Source: SG8-30 sp963695155
GTDB lineage: Bacteria > Pseudomonadota > Gammaproteobacteria > Steroidobacterales > Steroidobacteraceae
Reading direction: 5' to 3'
DNA length: 64,000 nt
Assembly (NCBI GenBank): GCA_963695155.1
Contig: CAVOGD010000005.1
Span: 124,001 to 188,000 of the forward strand
A model generated the notes under the pieces. The model was not told where the DNA came from. It made no database searches and saw only the letters and a program-made list of their open reading frames with translations. Made by a program: the position numbers and the translations under genes. Positions 25,124 through 33,162 of this stretch are shown one piece after another; within the stretch, counting starts at the first letter, position 1, and each line of letters starts with the position of its first letter.

Positions 25124-26123
25124 AATCCGAGAGCAGCTTCCGCAACTGGCGCGCGACCGCGCGCTGCTGCTTGCGGGCGCCCTCCGGCAGCCCCTGGATC
25201 ACAGACACGGCGATCGCGCCCCGGTCGATCACGTGCAGCTCCGCGCGCGGGTCGTCGTCACCGGGCAGCACCACGCCGGCCGGCGGCGCCTCGTCGGGCG
25301 TCACGCTCGACAGTCCCGGCAGCGGCGACCCCGCGCCAAGCCGGTTCGCGAGCGCGCTGTCGTCGAGCTTGCCGAAGAACACCGGCACGTAGTCCGCCGT
25401 GCCGCCGATGCGGCTTTGCACGAACGGCGCGGTGGCCAGTTGCGACGGCTCGATGCGCGGCAGGTTGACGTTGAGCCCGCTGCCCGGCGGCAGCAGGGGC
25501 TGACCCTTGCGGCGGCCGGCCTCGAGCGCGGCAACCAGCCGTACGACCGCATCGGCAACCGCCCATGAGCGCGACGCCGGCGTGAGCAGTTCGTGCGAGA
25601 CCTTGTCCCACGGCCCGTCGCTGACCGCGATCGCCGGAATGCCGCGGTTGATCGCGTACAGCGCGTTGCCCACCGTGCCGGAGCTCACGATGCTCGGCCC
25701 CACGTTGCCGCCCTCATTGGGCCCCGAGATCACCAGGTCCGGCGGACCGCCCCAGCGTCTCGCTGCCACCACGTCGAGCCCGTACAGCATCGAGGTGACC
25801 GGCGTGCCATCCACGTAATGAATGTCCGGATCGCGCGGATCCACGCCGACCCCCGGCGCACCCGCCAGCACGCCGCCGTAACGCGTCGGCTGCACCAGTG
25901 GCTTCATCTGCTTCTGGTACTCGACCGCCGCACTGCGGCCGCTGTTGTTCTGCGTCGGCGCAGAAATCACCACGTCGTGACCCGCCGCCTTGAGCCGCTG
26001 GTAAAGCGCGCGGATGTTCGCGGTCTCGAAACCGTCGTCGTTGGTGAGCACGATGTCCAGCGCGAGTGCGGCGCCGGCCTGCAGCGCCAGCCATGCGACG
26101 AGCGCGATGCGGAGGGTCTTCAT
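25122..26123 (-). CDS. surE: SurE-family 5'/3'-nucleotidase with signal peptide
   Basis: 333 residues from the ATG at 26123, which overlaps the stop of the SDR gene (ATGA). A signal peptide occupies about residues 1-21 (RIALVAWLALQAGAALA), followed immediately by the SurE motif DIVLTNDDGFET with metal-binding Asp29 and Asp30, then SGPNEGGNVG and the family core. SurE hydrolyses nucleoside monophosphates and related phosphomonoesters. Housekeeping SurE is cytoplasmic, about 250 residues and starts directly with the DD motif; this one is longer and apparently exported. A periplasmic phosphatase role is inferred. Confidence 0.88.
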   Translation of the reverse strand: MKTLRIALVAWLALQAGAALALDIVLTNDDGFETANIRALYQRLKAAGHDVVISAPTQNNSGRSAAVEYQKQMKPLVQPTRYGGVLAGAPGVGVDPRDPDIHYVDGTPVTSMLYGLDVVAARRWGGPPDLVISGPNEGGNVGPSIVSSGTVGNALYAINRGIPAIAVSDGPWDKVSHELLTPASRSWAVADAVVRLVAALEAGRRKGQPLLPPGSGLNVNLPRIEPSQLATAPFVQSRIGGTADYVPVFFGKLDDSALANRLGAGSPLPGLSSVTPDEAPPAGVVLPGDDDPRAELHVIDRGAIAVSVIQGLPEGARKQQRAVARQLRKLLSD

Positions 26124-26992
26124 GTCCTGCCTGTCCTCCTCTGGGCGGCGACCCGCGCCTCCACCTTGCGGCGGAAGCGGATCATGAAACGCTGGAAGCG
26201 CACGGGCGCCAGCCGCTTGAAGCGCCACAGGAAACGGTACTGCGCAGGCAGCACGATGTAGGCGGCGCCGCGGGCGGCCCGCCCCAGGACCTGCGCCGCC
26301 ACCTCGTCCGCCTCGAGGTTCGACGCCTGCATGATGCGCCGCGCCAGCGCGAGCGCCTCGCCGGGCGCCCGCGCCTGGTCCATGAGGCGGGTCCTGAAGA
26401 AGCCCGGCATCGCGACCGACACCTGGATGCCGTGCGGCTGCAGTTCCTGGGCCAGCGTCTCGGACAGCGAGATGACCGCGGCCTTGCTGGCGCTGTAGGC
26501 GCTCATGTCGGCGCCGCTGACGAACCCGGCCGCACTCGCGACATTGACGATCAGCCCGCCGCCCGCTTCCTGCATGGGCCCGATCTCGGCACGGCACGAA
26601 TGAGCCACGCCGAGCACGTTGATGTGCACCACCCATTCCCAGTCCGTGGCCGGCGTCTCCACGAACGCCCCGGCCGCCGCCACGCCGGCCGCATTGAGCG
26701 CCACGTCGAGTCCCCCGTGGCGTGTCGCGAAGTCCGCCACGGCGGCGCGCACGGCCGCTTCATCGCGGGCATCCAGCGGATAGGCCGCGGCCTCCCCCGC
26801 TCCGGCCGCGCGCAGTTCCCCGGCGGCCGTCGCCAGCCTTACTGCGTCGAGGTCGAGCAGCGCGAGCCTCCAGCCGCCGGCCGCCAGGATGTGCGCGGCT
26901 GCCAGCCCGAGCCCGCTGGCCGCGCCCGTAATGACCGCGCGCCGCCGCGGGTAGCGGTCGGCAAGCAGCCTCTCGGCACGTTTCGCTTTCAT
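26120..26992 (-). CDS. SDR-family oxidoreductase
   Basis: 290 residues of a classical short-chain dehydrogenase. The cofactor motif is TGAASGLG (near 22-29), then NAAGVAAAG, the catalytic serine in NVASAAG and the YSASK Tyr-Lys pair. The C-terminal extension (FLWRFKRLAPVRFQRFMIRFRRK) is basic and amphipathic, suggesting membrane contact, as in SDRs acting on lipids or steroids. It overlaps surE by 4 bp and lies 66 bp downstream of a membrane-protein gene, so all three may form one operon. Confidence 0.92.
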   Translation of the reverse strand: MKAKRAERLLADRYPRRRAVITGAASGLGLAAAHILAAGGWRLALLDLDAVRLATAAGELRAAGAGEAAAYPLDARDEAAVRAAVADFATRHGGLDVALNAAGVAAAGAFVETPATDWEWVVHINVLGVAHSCRAEIGPMQEAGGGLIVNVASAAGFVSGADMSAYSASKAAVISLSETLAQELQPHGIQVSVAMPGFFRTRLMDQARAPGEALALARRIMQASNLEADEVAAQVLGRAARGAAYIVLPAQYRFLWRFKRLAPVRFQRFMIRFRRKVEARVAAQRRTGRT

Positions 26993-27058
26993 GTTGTCTC
27001 ATGAGGGACCCGACCCGGGTCCCTCCGGTCCCATGTTTCCAGCTCCCGCAACACCCGG

Positions 27059-27511
27059 TCAGCGGGCCGGCGCATAGCGTTCCGCAAACCAGCCGAGCAC
27101 GGCGGCGCCGAACAGGAAGTACAGCACGGACTCGAACCACCACCAGGCCCAGATCACGTCGGGCAGGTTGAAGATGCCCGACCAGCCGAGCATGTACGTG
27201 CCCGAGAAGATCGAGAGGATGGCGCCGAACTTGAGGCCCTTCATCCAGCCGGCGCCCGTCAGGGCCGACCGGATCCAGCCGAACACGAAGGCCAGCAGGA
27301 AGGACGAGATGAGCCCCGAGGCGATCCAGCGCGGCATCAGCGCCGCCATGTCCGGCGGAACCTGCACCAGTTCCGGCCGCCAGAATGCCGCGGTCTGCAT
27401 GTAATAGGGCACCAGAACACCCTCGTGGATGAACATGCCGGTGGCGGCACCGATGACCCACTGCGCGGCATAGAAGATGACGCCGCCCACGATGATGAGT
27501 TTCCAGTTCAT
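27059..27511 (-). CDS. Four-helix integral membrane protein of unknown function
   Basis: 150 residues from the ATG at 27511, chosen because AAGGGGAAGCAGC precedes it; earlier in-frame ATGs lack a ribosome site. Hydrophobic segments fall near residues 3-24, 62-85, 95-115 and 118-140. I do not recognise a named family. It diverges from the CHAT-fusion gene and precedes the SDR gene on the same strand. Confidence 0.78.
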   Translation of the reverse strand: MNWKLIIVGGVIFYAAQWVIGAATGMFIHEGVLVPYYMQTAAFWRPELVQVPPDMAALMPRWIASGLISSFLLAFVFGWIRSALTGAGWMKGLKFGAILSIFSGTYMLGWSGIFNLPDVIWAWWWFESVLYFLFGAAVLGWFAERYAPAR

Positions 27512-27665
27512 GCTGCTTCCCCTTGCTTGATTTATCGGCATGCCGCCCTCGGCAACGCCGGCCATCATGCGCCCTGCGGGCGCGCCGTCGCAATCGGCCG
27601 GCGCGAGTCCCGGCCCCAGGTTGCGAATCGTCAGCGGCCGCTCCAGGTCCTCCCCGGCCTCATGC

Positions 27666-27671
27666 TATAAA
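27666..27671 (+). promoter_or_regulatory. Candidate -10 box for the lipase-CHAT gene
   Basis: TATAAA, five of six bases of the consensus, is 30 bases before the ATG at 27702. The -35 match is poor. Confidence 0.35.
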
Positions 27672-27701
27672 TGTGCGGGGGCGCGGTGTCAGGGAGCGCG
27701 C

Positions 27702-30596
27702 ATGGGCGAGACTGGCAGTGACCTGACAGCGGCCGCAGCCGAACGCAGGTTGCGAGCGAAGCGCCCCGACCCGCAACTCGATGCCGTATTCGGCGCCGCG
27801 CAGCACGCCGAGCTGCGCGAACTTGCGCAGCGTGCGCGCAAGCCGCAGCGCGGTGCGCCGCGCGTGCTGATCCTGCCGGGCATCATGGGCTCGACGCTGG
27901 GCCTCAGGCGCAAGGGCCGCGCCGACGACGTCAAGTGGTTCGATCCCATCGAGATCGCGCTGGGCGGCCTCACGAAACTGTCCCTGCCCTCGAAGCGGCG
28001 CATCGGGCCGCTGGGCGTGCTGCTGTTCGCCTACCTGCGGCTCAAGCTGTCGCTGCGGGCGACGGGCCTCGACGCCGACTTCCACCCGTACGACTGGCGG
28101 CAAAGCGTCGGGCAGGCGGGTCAGGCCCTGGCGGAGCGCCTGCTGGGCGAAGACGCGGACGAAGTCCACCTCGTGGCGCACAGCATGGGCGGGCTGGTGG
28201 CACGCGCCGCGCTGGCGGCGCCGGGCGCCGAGAAACTGGGTCGCGTGGTCCAGCTCGGCACGCCGAATCGCGGAGCGTTCGGCGCCGTCGCCGCCCTGCG
28301 CGGCACGCACCCGCTGGTGCGGCGCCTGGCCCTGCTCGACCTGGCCCATGGCGCCGGCGCGCTGGCGCGCGATGTCTTCGTCACCCTGCCGGGACTCGTC
28401 GAGCTGCTGCCGGCCGCCGAGTCCTGCGAGGACTTCGATCCGTTCTGCGCCGGCGACTGGCCGGAAGGCCCGCGCCCGGCTGGCGCGACGCTGAAGGCTG
28501 CGCTGCAGATGCGTCACGAGCTGCCGCTCCCCGATCCGTGTTTCGCGCTCATCGCCGGCGTCGGGCGCGAGACGGCGACCGGGCTGCGCCTGCGCAACGG
28601 CCGGCTGGAGTTCCGGATCAGCGACGACGGTGACGGCACGGTGCCGCTGGCGCTGGCGCAATGTGCCGACCTGGCCACGTGGTATACGCAGGCGGAACAC
28701 GGTCGCCTGCCGGGCGATGAGGTGGTGACCCGCGCCGTCATCGAGCTGCTCGATCGCGGCAGCACGGACCTGCTGCCCCGTGCTCGCGAGGACACCGCGC
28801 GGCGCGGCGCATGGTCGCCCGAGGAGCCCGCCGACGAGGCAGCGGCCAAGGCATTCTGGGACGACCTGCCGGCGCACGAACAGCGCCTGTTCCTGCGCGA
28901 GTTCGCGGCGCCGCCCGGCGAGGAGGACGCTGCGCGGCAAGCGCCGTCCACGGCGGCGTCCCGCCCGGCCGCCCCGGTCGAATTGCGGCTGGTCCTGGGT
29001 GGCATCGCCGAACAGGCGACGGACGCGATCGTGCTGGGCGTGTTCAGCAACGTGGAGCCGGCCGGCGCGGCCATCGCAGTGGATGCGGCGCTGGGCGGCG
29101 CCATCAGCGACCTCGCCCGGCGCCGCGCGATCGGCGCCGCCGCGGGTGAGGTGTTCATCCTGCCCGCCGCCGCCGGCAACCTGCGCGCGCGTTACGTCGT
29201 GCTGGCCGGCCTCGGACACTTCGGCCGCTATGGCGCGGAGGTGCAGCGTCTCGCCGCCGCCAACGTGACGCGCACGCTGGCGCTGGCCGGCGTGCGCGAC
29301 ATGGCGCTGGTGCTGTGGGGCACCGCATCCGGCGTGCCGCCCGCCCACGCCGCGCAGTCCCAGCTCAACGGCCTGCTGGAGGCATTGTCCGAACTCCGGC
29401 CGGACCAGCGGCCGCGCCGCGTGACCGTCGTGTCGCGCAGCCAGCGGCGGCTCGATGCCGCGCGCACGGCCATGGAACTCGCCCTCGCCTCCAGCCGCCA
29501 TGGCCACCTCGTCAGGCTGCGACCGGCCGGCACGGCGCGGCTGCGCCGGCCGCGCAGCGCCCCGCGCAGCGCGCTGCAGTCCTACCTGTTCGTGCAGCAG
29601 GACGTCGGCGAGTTGCGTGCGGCGCTGCTCGGCACCACGCCCAAGGCCACCGCGCTGGCCGCCACCCGCACCCTCGACGGCAAGGCGCTCGACGAACACC
29701 TCGAGTCGCTGAGCGGCGAGATGACGCCGGCCGGCATCGCGGATTTCGGCGAGCGGCTCGGCAGGCTGCTGCTGCCGGCCTCGACGCGCGAGGCGCTGGC
29801 CGACGTTCACGGTGCGCCACTGGTGGTCGTGCACGACGCGGCGGCATCGCGGTGGCCCTGGGAAACGTTGTCGGTGGACGGCTGGGCGCCGGCCGCGCAG
29901 GCCGGGCTGAGCCGGCGCTATGCGGCGGAGGGCCTGTCCGTCGCGAAGTGGCGCGAATCGCGGCGCCTGTCGCCGGTGCTGCACGTGCTGCTGGTGGTCA
30001 ACCCGACCGACGACCTGGCCGGTGCCGACGCCGAAGGTTCGCGCGTCGCGGCGATCCTGGGACGCCAGGGGGCCACGGTGCGGTTGCTGCGCGGCGGCGA
30101 CGCGACCCGCGCACGGCTGCTCGCGGAATTCCGCTCCGGGCAGTACGACGCCATCCACTATGCCGGGCACGCCTTCTTCGACGCCGCCGCGCCGTCCGCC
30201 AGCGGCATCCTGTGCGCCGGCGGCCGCGTGCTGTCCGGCGGCGACCTGGCGTCGCTGGATGCGCTGCCGGCGCTCGTGTGCTTCAACGCCTGCGAGTCCG
30301 GCCGCATCCGCCGGCCGGCACGGGTCGCCCGCTCACTGGGCCGCAGCACCGGCTTCGCCGAGGCCTTCCTGCGCGGCGGCGTCGCGAACTTCATCGGCAC
30401 CTGGTGGCCGGTGTCGGACGCGGCGGCGGAACGCTTCGCGGCCTCGCTGTACGGCCGCCTGGTGCGCGGCGCCACCATCGGGGCGGCGCTGCGCGCGTCA
30501 CGCGCCGCGGTACGCGGCCTGGGCAGCGCCGACTGGGCCAACTACCTGCACTACGGCAGCCTCGACTTCACGCTCAAGCGGTCCCCGGAGTCGTGA
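27702..30596 (+). CDS. Lipase-like / M17-N-like / CHAT protease three-domain fusion
   Basis: 964 residues from the ATG at 27702 (AGGGAG ribosome site). Part 1 (about 50-355) is an alpha/beta hydrolase of the LCAT/PGAP1-lipase kind: oxyanion GIMGS (60-64), nucleophile Ser161 in AHSMGG, acid in DGDGTVPL (309-316) and His333 in AEHGRLPGDE. Part 2 (about 425-600) resembles the macro-like N-terminal domain of M17 aminopeptidases (LRLVLGGIAEQATDAIVLGVF). Part 3 (about 690-964) is a CHAT caspase-like domain with PWETL, His823 in HYAGHAFFD and Cys864 in CFNACESG. There is no signal peptide or membrane segment. CHAT peptidases occur in conflict and cell-death systems; the combination suggests a self-contained effector or regulator, but the function is inference. 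No partner gene is adjacent. Confidence 0.87.
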   Translation: MGETGSDLTAAAAERRLRAKRPDPQLDAVFGAAQHAELRELAQRARKPQRGAPRVLILPGIMGSTLGLRRKGRADDVKWFDPIEIALGGLTKLSLPSKRRIGPLGVLLFAYLRLKLSLRATGLDADFHPYDWRQSVGQAGQALAERLLGEDADEVHLVAHSMGGLVARAALAAPGAEKLGRVVQLGTPNRGAFGAVAALRGTHPLVRRLALLDLAHGAGALARDVFVTLPGLVELLPAAESCEDFDPFCAGDWPEGPRPAGATLKAALQMRHELPLPDPCFALIAGVGRETATGLRLRNGRLEFRISDDGDGTVPLALAQCADLATWYTQAEHGRLPGDEVVTRAVIELLDRGSTDLLPRAREDTARRGAWSPEEPADEAAAKAFWDDLPAHEQRLFLREFAAPPGEEDAARQAPSTAASRPAAPVELRLVLGGIAEQATDAIVLGVFSNVEPAGAAIAVDAALGGAISDLARRRAIGAAAGEVFILPAAAGNLRARYVVLAGLGHFGRYGAEVQRLAAANVTRTLALAGVRDMALVLWGTASGVPPAHAAQSQLNGLLEALSELRPDQRPRRVTVVSRSQRRLDAARTAMELALASSRHGHLVRLRPAGTARLRRPRSAPRSALQSYLFVQQDVGELRAALLGTTPKATALAATRTLDGKALDEHLESLSGEMTPAGIADFGERLGRLLLPASTREALADVHGAPLVVVHDAAASRWPWETLSVDGWAPAAQAGLSRRYAAEGLSVAKWRESRRLSPVLHVLLVVNPTDDLAGADAEGSRVAAILGRQGATVRLLRGGDATRARLLAEFRSGQYDAIHYAGHAFFDAAAPSASGILCAGGRVLSGGDLASLDALPALVCFNACESGRIRRPARVARSLGRSTGFAEAFLRGGVANFIGTWWPVSDAAAERFAASLYGRLVRGATIGAALRASRAAVRGLGSADWANYLHYGSLDFTLKRSPES

Positions 30597-30609
30597 ACCG
30601 CGCGCCGTT

Positions 30610-32139
30610 TCACCACGTGTAGCGCACGCGGTAGGTCACGACCGCCTCAGCGTCCTTGCCGATCGTCAGCGGGAACTCGATGTTCCGCGCGTCCAGCTTG
30701 TTCCACTGCGCGGAGCTGTCCACCACGCGCCAGTTGCTCCAGCGGTACAGGCTCTCGCGCACCATCACCTCCACCGGCCGGTCCTTGTGGTTGCGCACCT
30801 TGATCTCGAAGGCCTCCTCCATGACGCGCCCGCGGCTGTCCACGGAGAAGTCCGCCTGGCGCCGCTCGCCGACCACGTCGAAGGCGGTTCCCAGCCTGAT
30901 GCGCACGTCCTCGTCCCTGGGCGTGTGCTCGATCGTGTCCTCGCCCACGAACTCCAGGCTGCCGTCCGCGGCGTCGAGTTGCGAGACGCGCACCCGGCCC
31001 GCCGGCAGCGGCACGCCCAGCCCGGACTTGCGGTCGTTGCGGAACGCGAGCCACACGTCCACCCGCTTGTTCGAGGCTGGCGTGAAGTCGCGGTCCAGCA
31101 TCGGCGAGCCGCCCCAGCCGTGGCCGGGCGCGCCGGAGTAGACGAGCTGCTTGCGTGCCGGCACGCGCTGCGCCGCGTCGAAGAGCTCGAGTTGCTTGGT
31201 CGAGTTGTTGGGCAGCGTGGTGCGCCGGCCCAGCGTGTAGAGGTGGTACTCGAAGAACGACTTCTCCTCGAAGCCCCCGTCCGCCTCCAGGGTCATCGCG
31301 CGCGACATGCCTTTGGCATAGGGCGCCTCCACCGGGCTTGCGCGATGGACATCGCCGGCGACCAGCTTGAGCCGGGCATCCTCGTAGCCGGCGCCGGACT
31401 GGTTGATGAGGCTCACCCATGCGCCGACGTCAACGAAACCGGCGTTGGCGTTCGCCCCCTCCGTGAACAGCAGGTTGTAGTCGGCCCACCAGGTCATGCC
31501 GCCGGTCTGGTAGGTGACCCGTGCGCGCTGCGCGCCTCCCGCCTTCGAGGTCACGTCCCACTCCAGCGTCGGCCGCGTGATGAGCCCGCCCGGCAGCTCG
31601 CCGAAGCGCATGCCGGACCACTGACGCAGTGCATGCACCTGGCCATCGTCGCCCCGCAGCACCAGCCCGTCGTGCGCCGACAGCAAGGTGCCGTTCAGCA
31701 CGGCGATGCCGTCGCCGCGCGGGCTGTCGACCGCCACCCTGCGGTCCACGTAGCGCGACAGCAGTTTCTCGGTGCTGACCAGGTCGAACTGGAAGTTCTG
31801 CTCCAGCACGCGCGTGCCGGCCGGGTCGGTCAGCGACTGGAAGGTGACCGTCGTCGGGTCGATCAGCGCCGCGACATCCGTGAACTTGAGCACGGAGCGG
31901 CCGCGGTCGAGCGACACGTCGCGGTCCACGCGCACCACCGCGTAACCGGGCAGCTGGCTGGCCGGCGGCGTGCCGGATCCCGGCAGCGGCCGATACCAGT
32001 CGGCCGGCACGGCCCCGGGACGGGCGGAACTGTAGACGGTCAGTGCAGTCTGCGCGGACTCCGCCTGCGCGACACCAGCCGCCGCGACGCCGGCGAACCC
32101 TGCGGCCAGCGTCACAATTCCATAACAGAGGCGATTCAT
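30610..32139 (-). CDS. DUF4139 exported protein
   Basis: 509 residues with a signal peptide (AAGFAGVAAAGVAQAES, cleavage near residue 26). The mature part contains the DUF4139 region, marked by VTYQTGGMTWWADYNL, LINQSGAGYEDARLKLVAGDV and FRNDRKSGLGVPLPAGRVRV, with a beta-rich C-terminus ending VVTYRVRYTW. The family is periplasmic or cell-surface in proteobacteria, without an assigned activity. It converges on the CHAT-fusion gene (13 bp apart) and diverges from the small anchored protein gene. Confidence 0.88.
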   Translation of the reverse strand: MNRLCYGIVTLAAGFAGVAAAGVAQAESAQTALTVYSSARPGAVPADWYRPLPGSGTPPASQLPGYAVVRVDRDVSLDRGRSVLKFTDVAALIDPTTVTFQSLTDPAGTRVLEQNFQFDLVSTEKLLSRYVDRRVAVDSPRGDGIAVLNGTLLSAHDGLVLRGDDGQVHALRQWSGMRFGELPGGLITRPTLEWDVTSKAGGAQRARVTYQTGGMTWWADYNLLFTEGANANAGFVDVGAWVSLINQSGAGYEDARLKLVAGDVHRASPVEAPYAKGMSRAMTLEADGGFEEKSFFEYHLYTLGRRTTLPNNSTKQLELFDAAQRVPARKQLVYSGAPGHGWGGSPMLDRDFTPASNKRVDVWLAFRNDRKSGLGVPLPAGRVRVSQLDAADGSLEFVGEDTIEHTPRDEDVRIRLGTAFDVVGERRQADFSVDSRGRVMEEAFEIKVRNHKDRPVEVMVRESLYRWSNWRVVDSSAQWNKLDARNIEFPLTIGKDAEAVVTYRVRYTW

Positions 32140-32216
32140 GGCTTACTCCCCGCGGTGGCCAGAACATAGAATAAACCCTGTCCACGACCGCCGTGGGCCG
32201 CAGGGGGCACGAGTTC

Positions 32217-32750
32217 ATGCAGGAGATGGACCAGCACGGGCAGCCGGAGGACGACCGGCATACGGCGCCATGGTGGCACGACCCTCGGGTATTGCCGGCG
32301 GCCGGCGCCATCATCCTGCTGCTGCTCGTTTTCGGCGTCTGGCAGGCCATCCGGGCCGGCATCGCCGACGATCGCCGGGCCATGCTGGAGGCGCGCACGA
32401 CCGCCGGCTTCCTGATGCCGCCGTCGACCACGCGCACCACGCGCGTGTCGCTGCGCGCGCCGCAGCCCGTCACGCTCGGCGGCGGCCGGGCCGCGGAGCG
32501 GCTCGACATCCACATTGATGCGCGCAGCGATCGCTACAACGCCTTCCGCATCGCGATCAGGCGCGACGACGGCACGGCTGCGCTGCACGTCGACCGCCTG
32601 CAGCGCGATTCCAACGGCAGCCTGCGCCTCGCGCTCAACTCGACGCTGCTGCCGCCTGGGCGATACACGATCCGGGTCGAGGGCTTCACGCAGCGCGGCG
32701 ACACCGTGCCGGCCGGCGTCATTCCGCTGACGGTCGCCGCGGGACGCTAG
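32217..32750 (+). CDS. Single-pass membrane protein with periplasmic beta domain
   Basis: 177 residues from the ATG at 32217, which has AGGGGG about ten bases upstream; a GTG at 32193 is an alternative. A membrane segment near residues 26-46 (VLPAAGAIILLLLVFGVWQA) precedes a domain with LDIHIDARSDRYNAFRIAI and LLPPGRYTIRVEGF, the layout seen in periplasmic tails of anti-sigma-like proteins but here without a zinc finger. No family name can be given. Function is unknown. The region after it is a repeat-filled intergenic gap. Confidence 0.72.
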   Translation: MQEMDQHGQPEDDRHTAPWWHDPRVLPAAGAIILLLLVFGVWQAIRAGIADDRRAMLEARTTAGFLMPPSTTRTTRVSLRAPQPVTLGGGRAAERLDIHIDARSDRYNAFRIAIRRDDGTAALHVDRLQRDSNGSLRLALNSTLLPPGRYTIRVEGFTQRGDTVPAGVIPLTVAAGR

Positions 32751-32819
32751 CCGCCGGCGCCTGGCGCCCTTGTCGTGCTGCCACGCGTCCCGGCGGGCGC
32801 GCGAGGTGGTCGTGGTCCC

Positions 32820-33155
32820 CTAAGCGAGCGACTGTCCTCCGGTGGAGCGAGCGAGGGGACCCGACCGGATCCCGCGCGCCCGCAGGCAGTGCCGTGACCA
32901 ATGCTCCGGAAGGGTCAGACCCCAGGGGTGTCAGACCCTGAACGACCAGGCGCAGGCTGGCCGGGGTCGGCGAGCGAATAAGGATCGGCTGAGCGAGCGA
33001 CCCCGGGGCGGCTGCGCCAAACAGCGTCACGCGCGCCCGCAGGTAGTGCCGTGACCAGCGGCCCGGAAGGGTCAGACCCCAGGAGGGGTCAGACCCTGAA
33101 CAGGTCAGACCCTGGACGAGTCAGACCCTGAACGAGTCAGACCCTGAACGGGCAG
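32820..33155. repeat. GGGTCAGACCC repeat, copy B, with a 157-bp-offset duplication and a 16-bp tandem array
   Basis: Seven GTCAGACCC cores lie at 32914, 32930, 33071, 33088, 33104, 33120 and 33136. A block of about 71 bp beginning GCGCGCCCGCAGG at 32874 recurs at 33031 with few differences. From 33088 the cores are exactly 16 bp apart, giving four units of the type GTCAGACCCTGAACGA. The gap lies between convergent genes ending at 32750 and 33163 and holds no recognisable gene. Confidence 0.85.
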
Positions 33156-33162
33156 GCTCGGC

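Noticed and set aside
33071..33151. CRISPR array
   Set aside because: Repeat units are only 16 bp and follow each other directly with no unique 25-40 bp spacers, and no cas genes are present.
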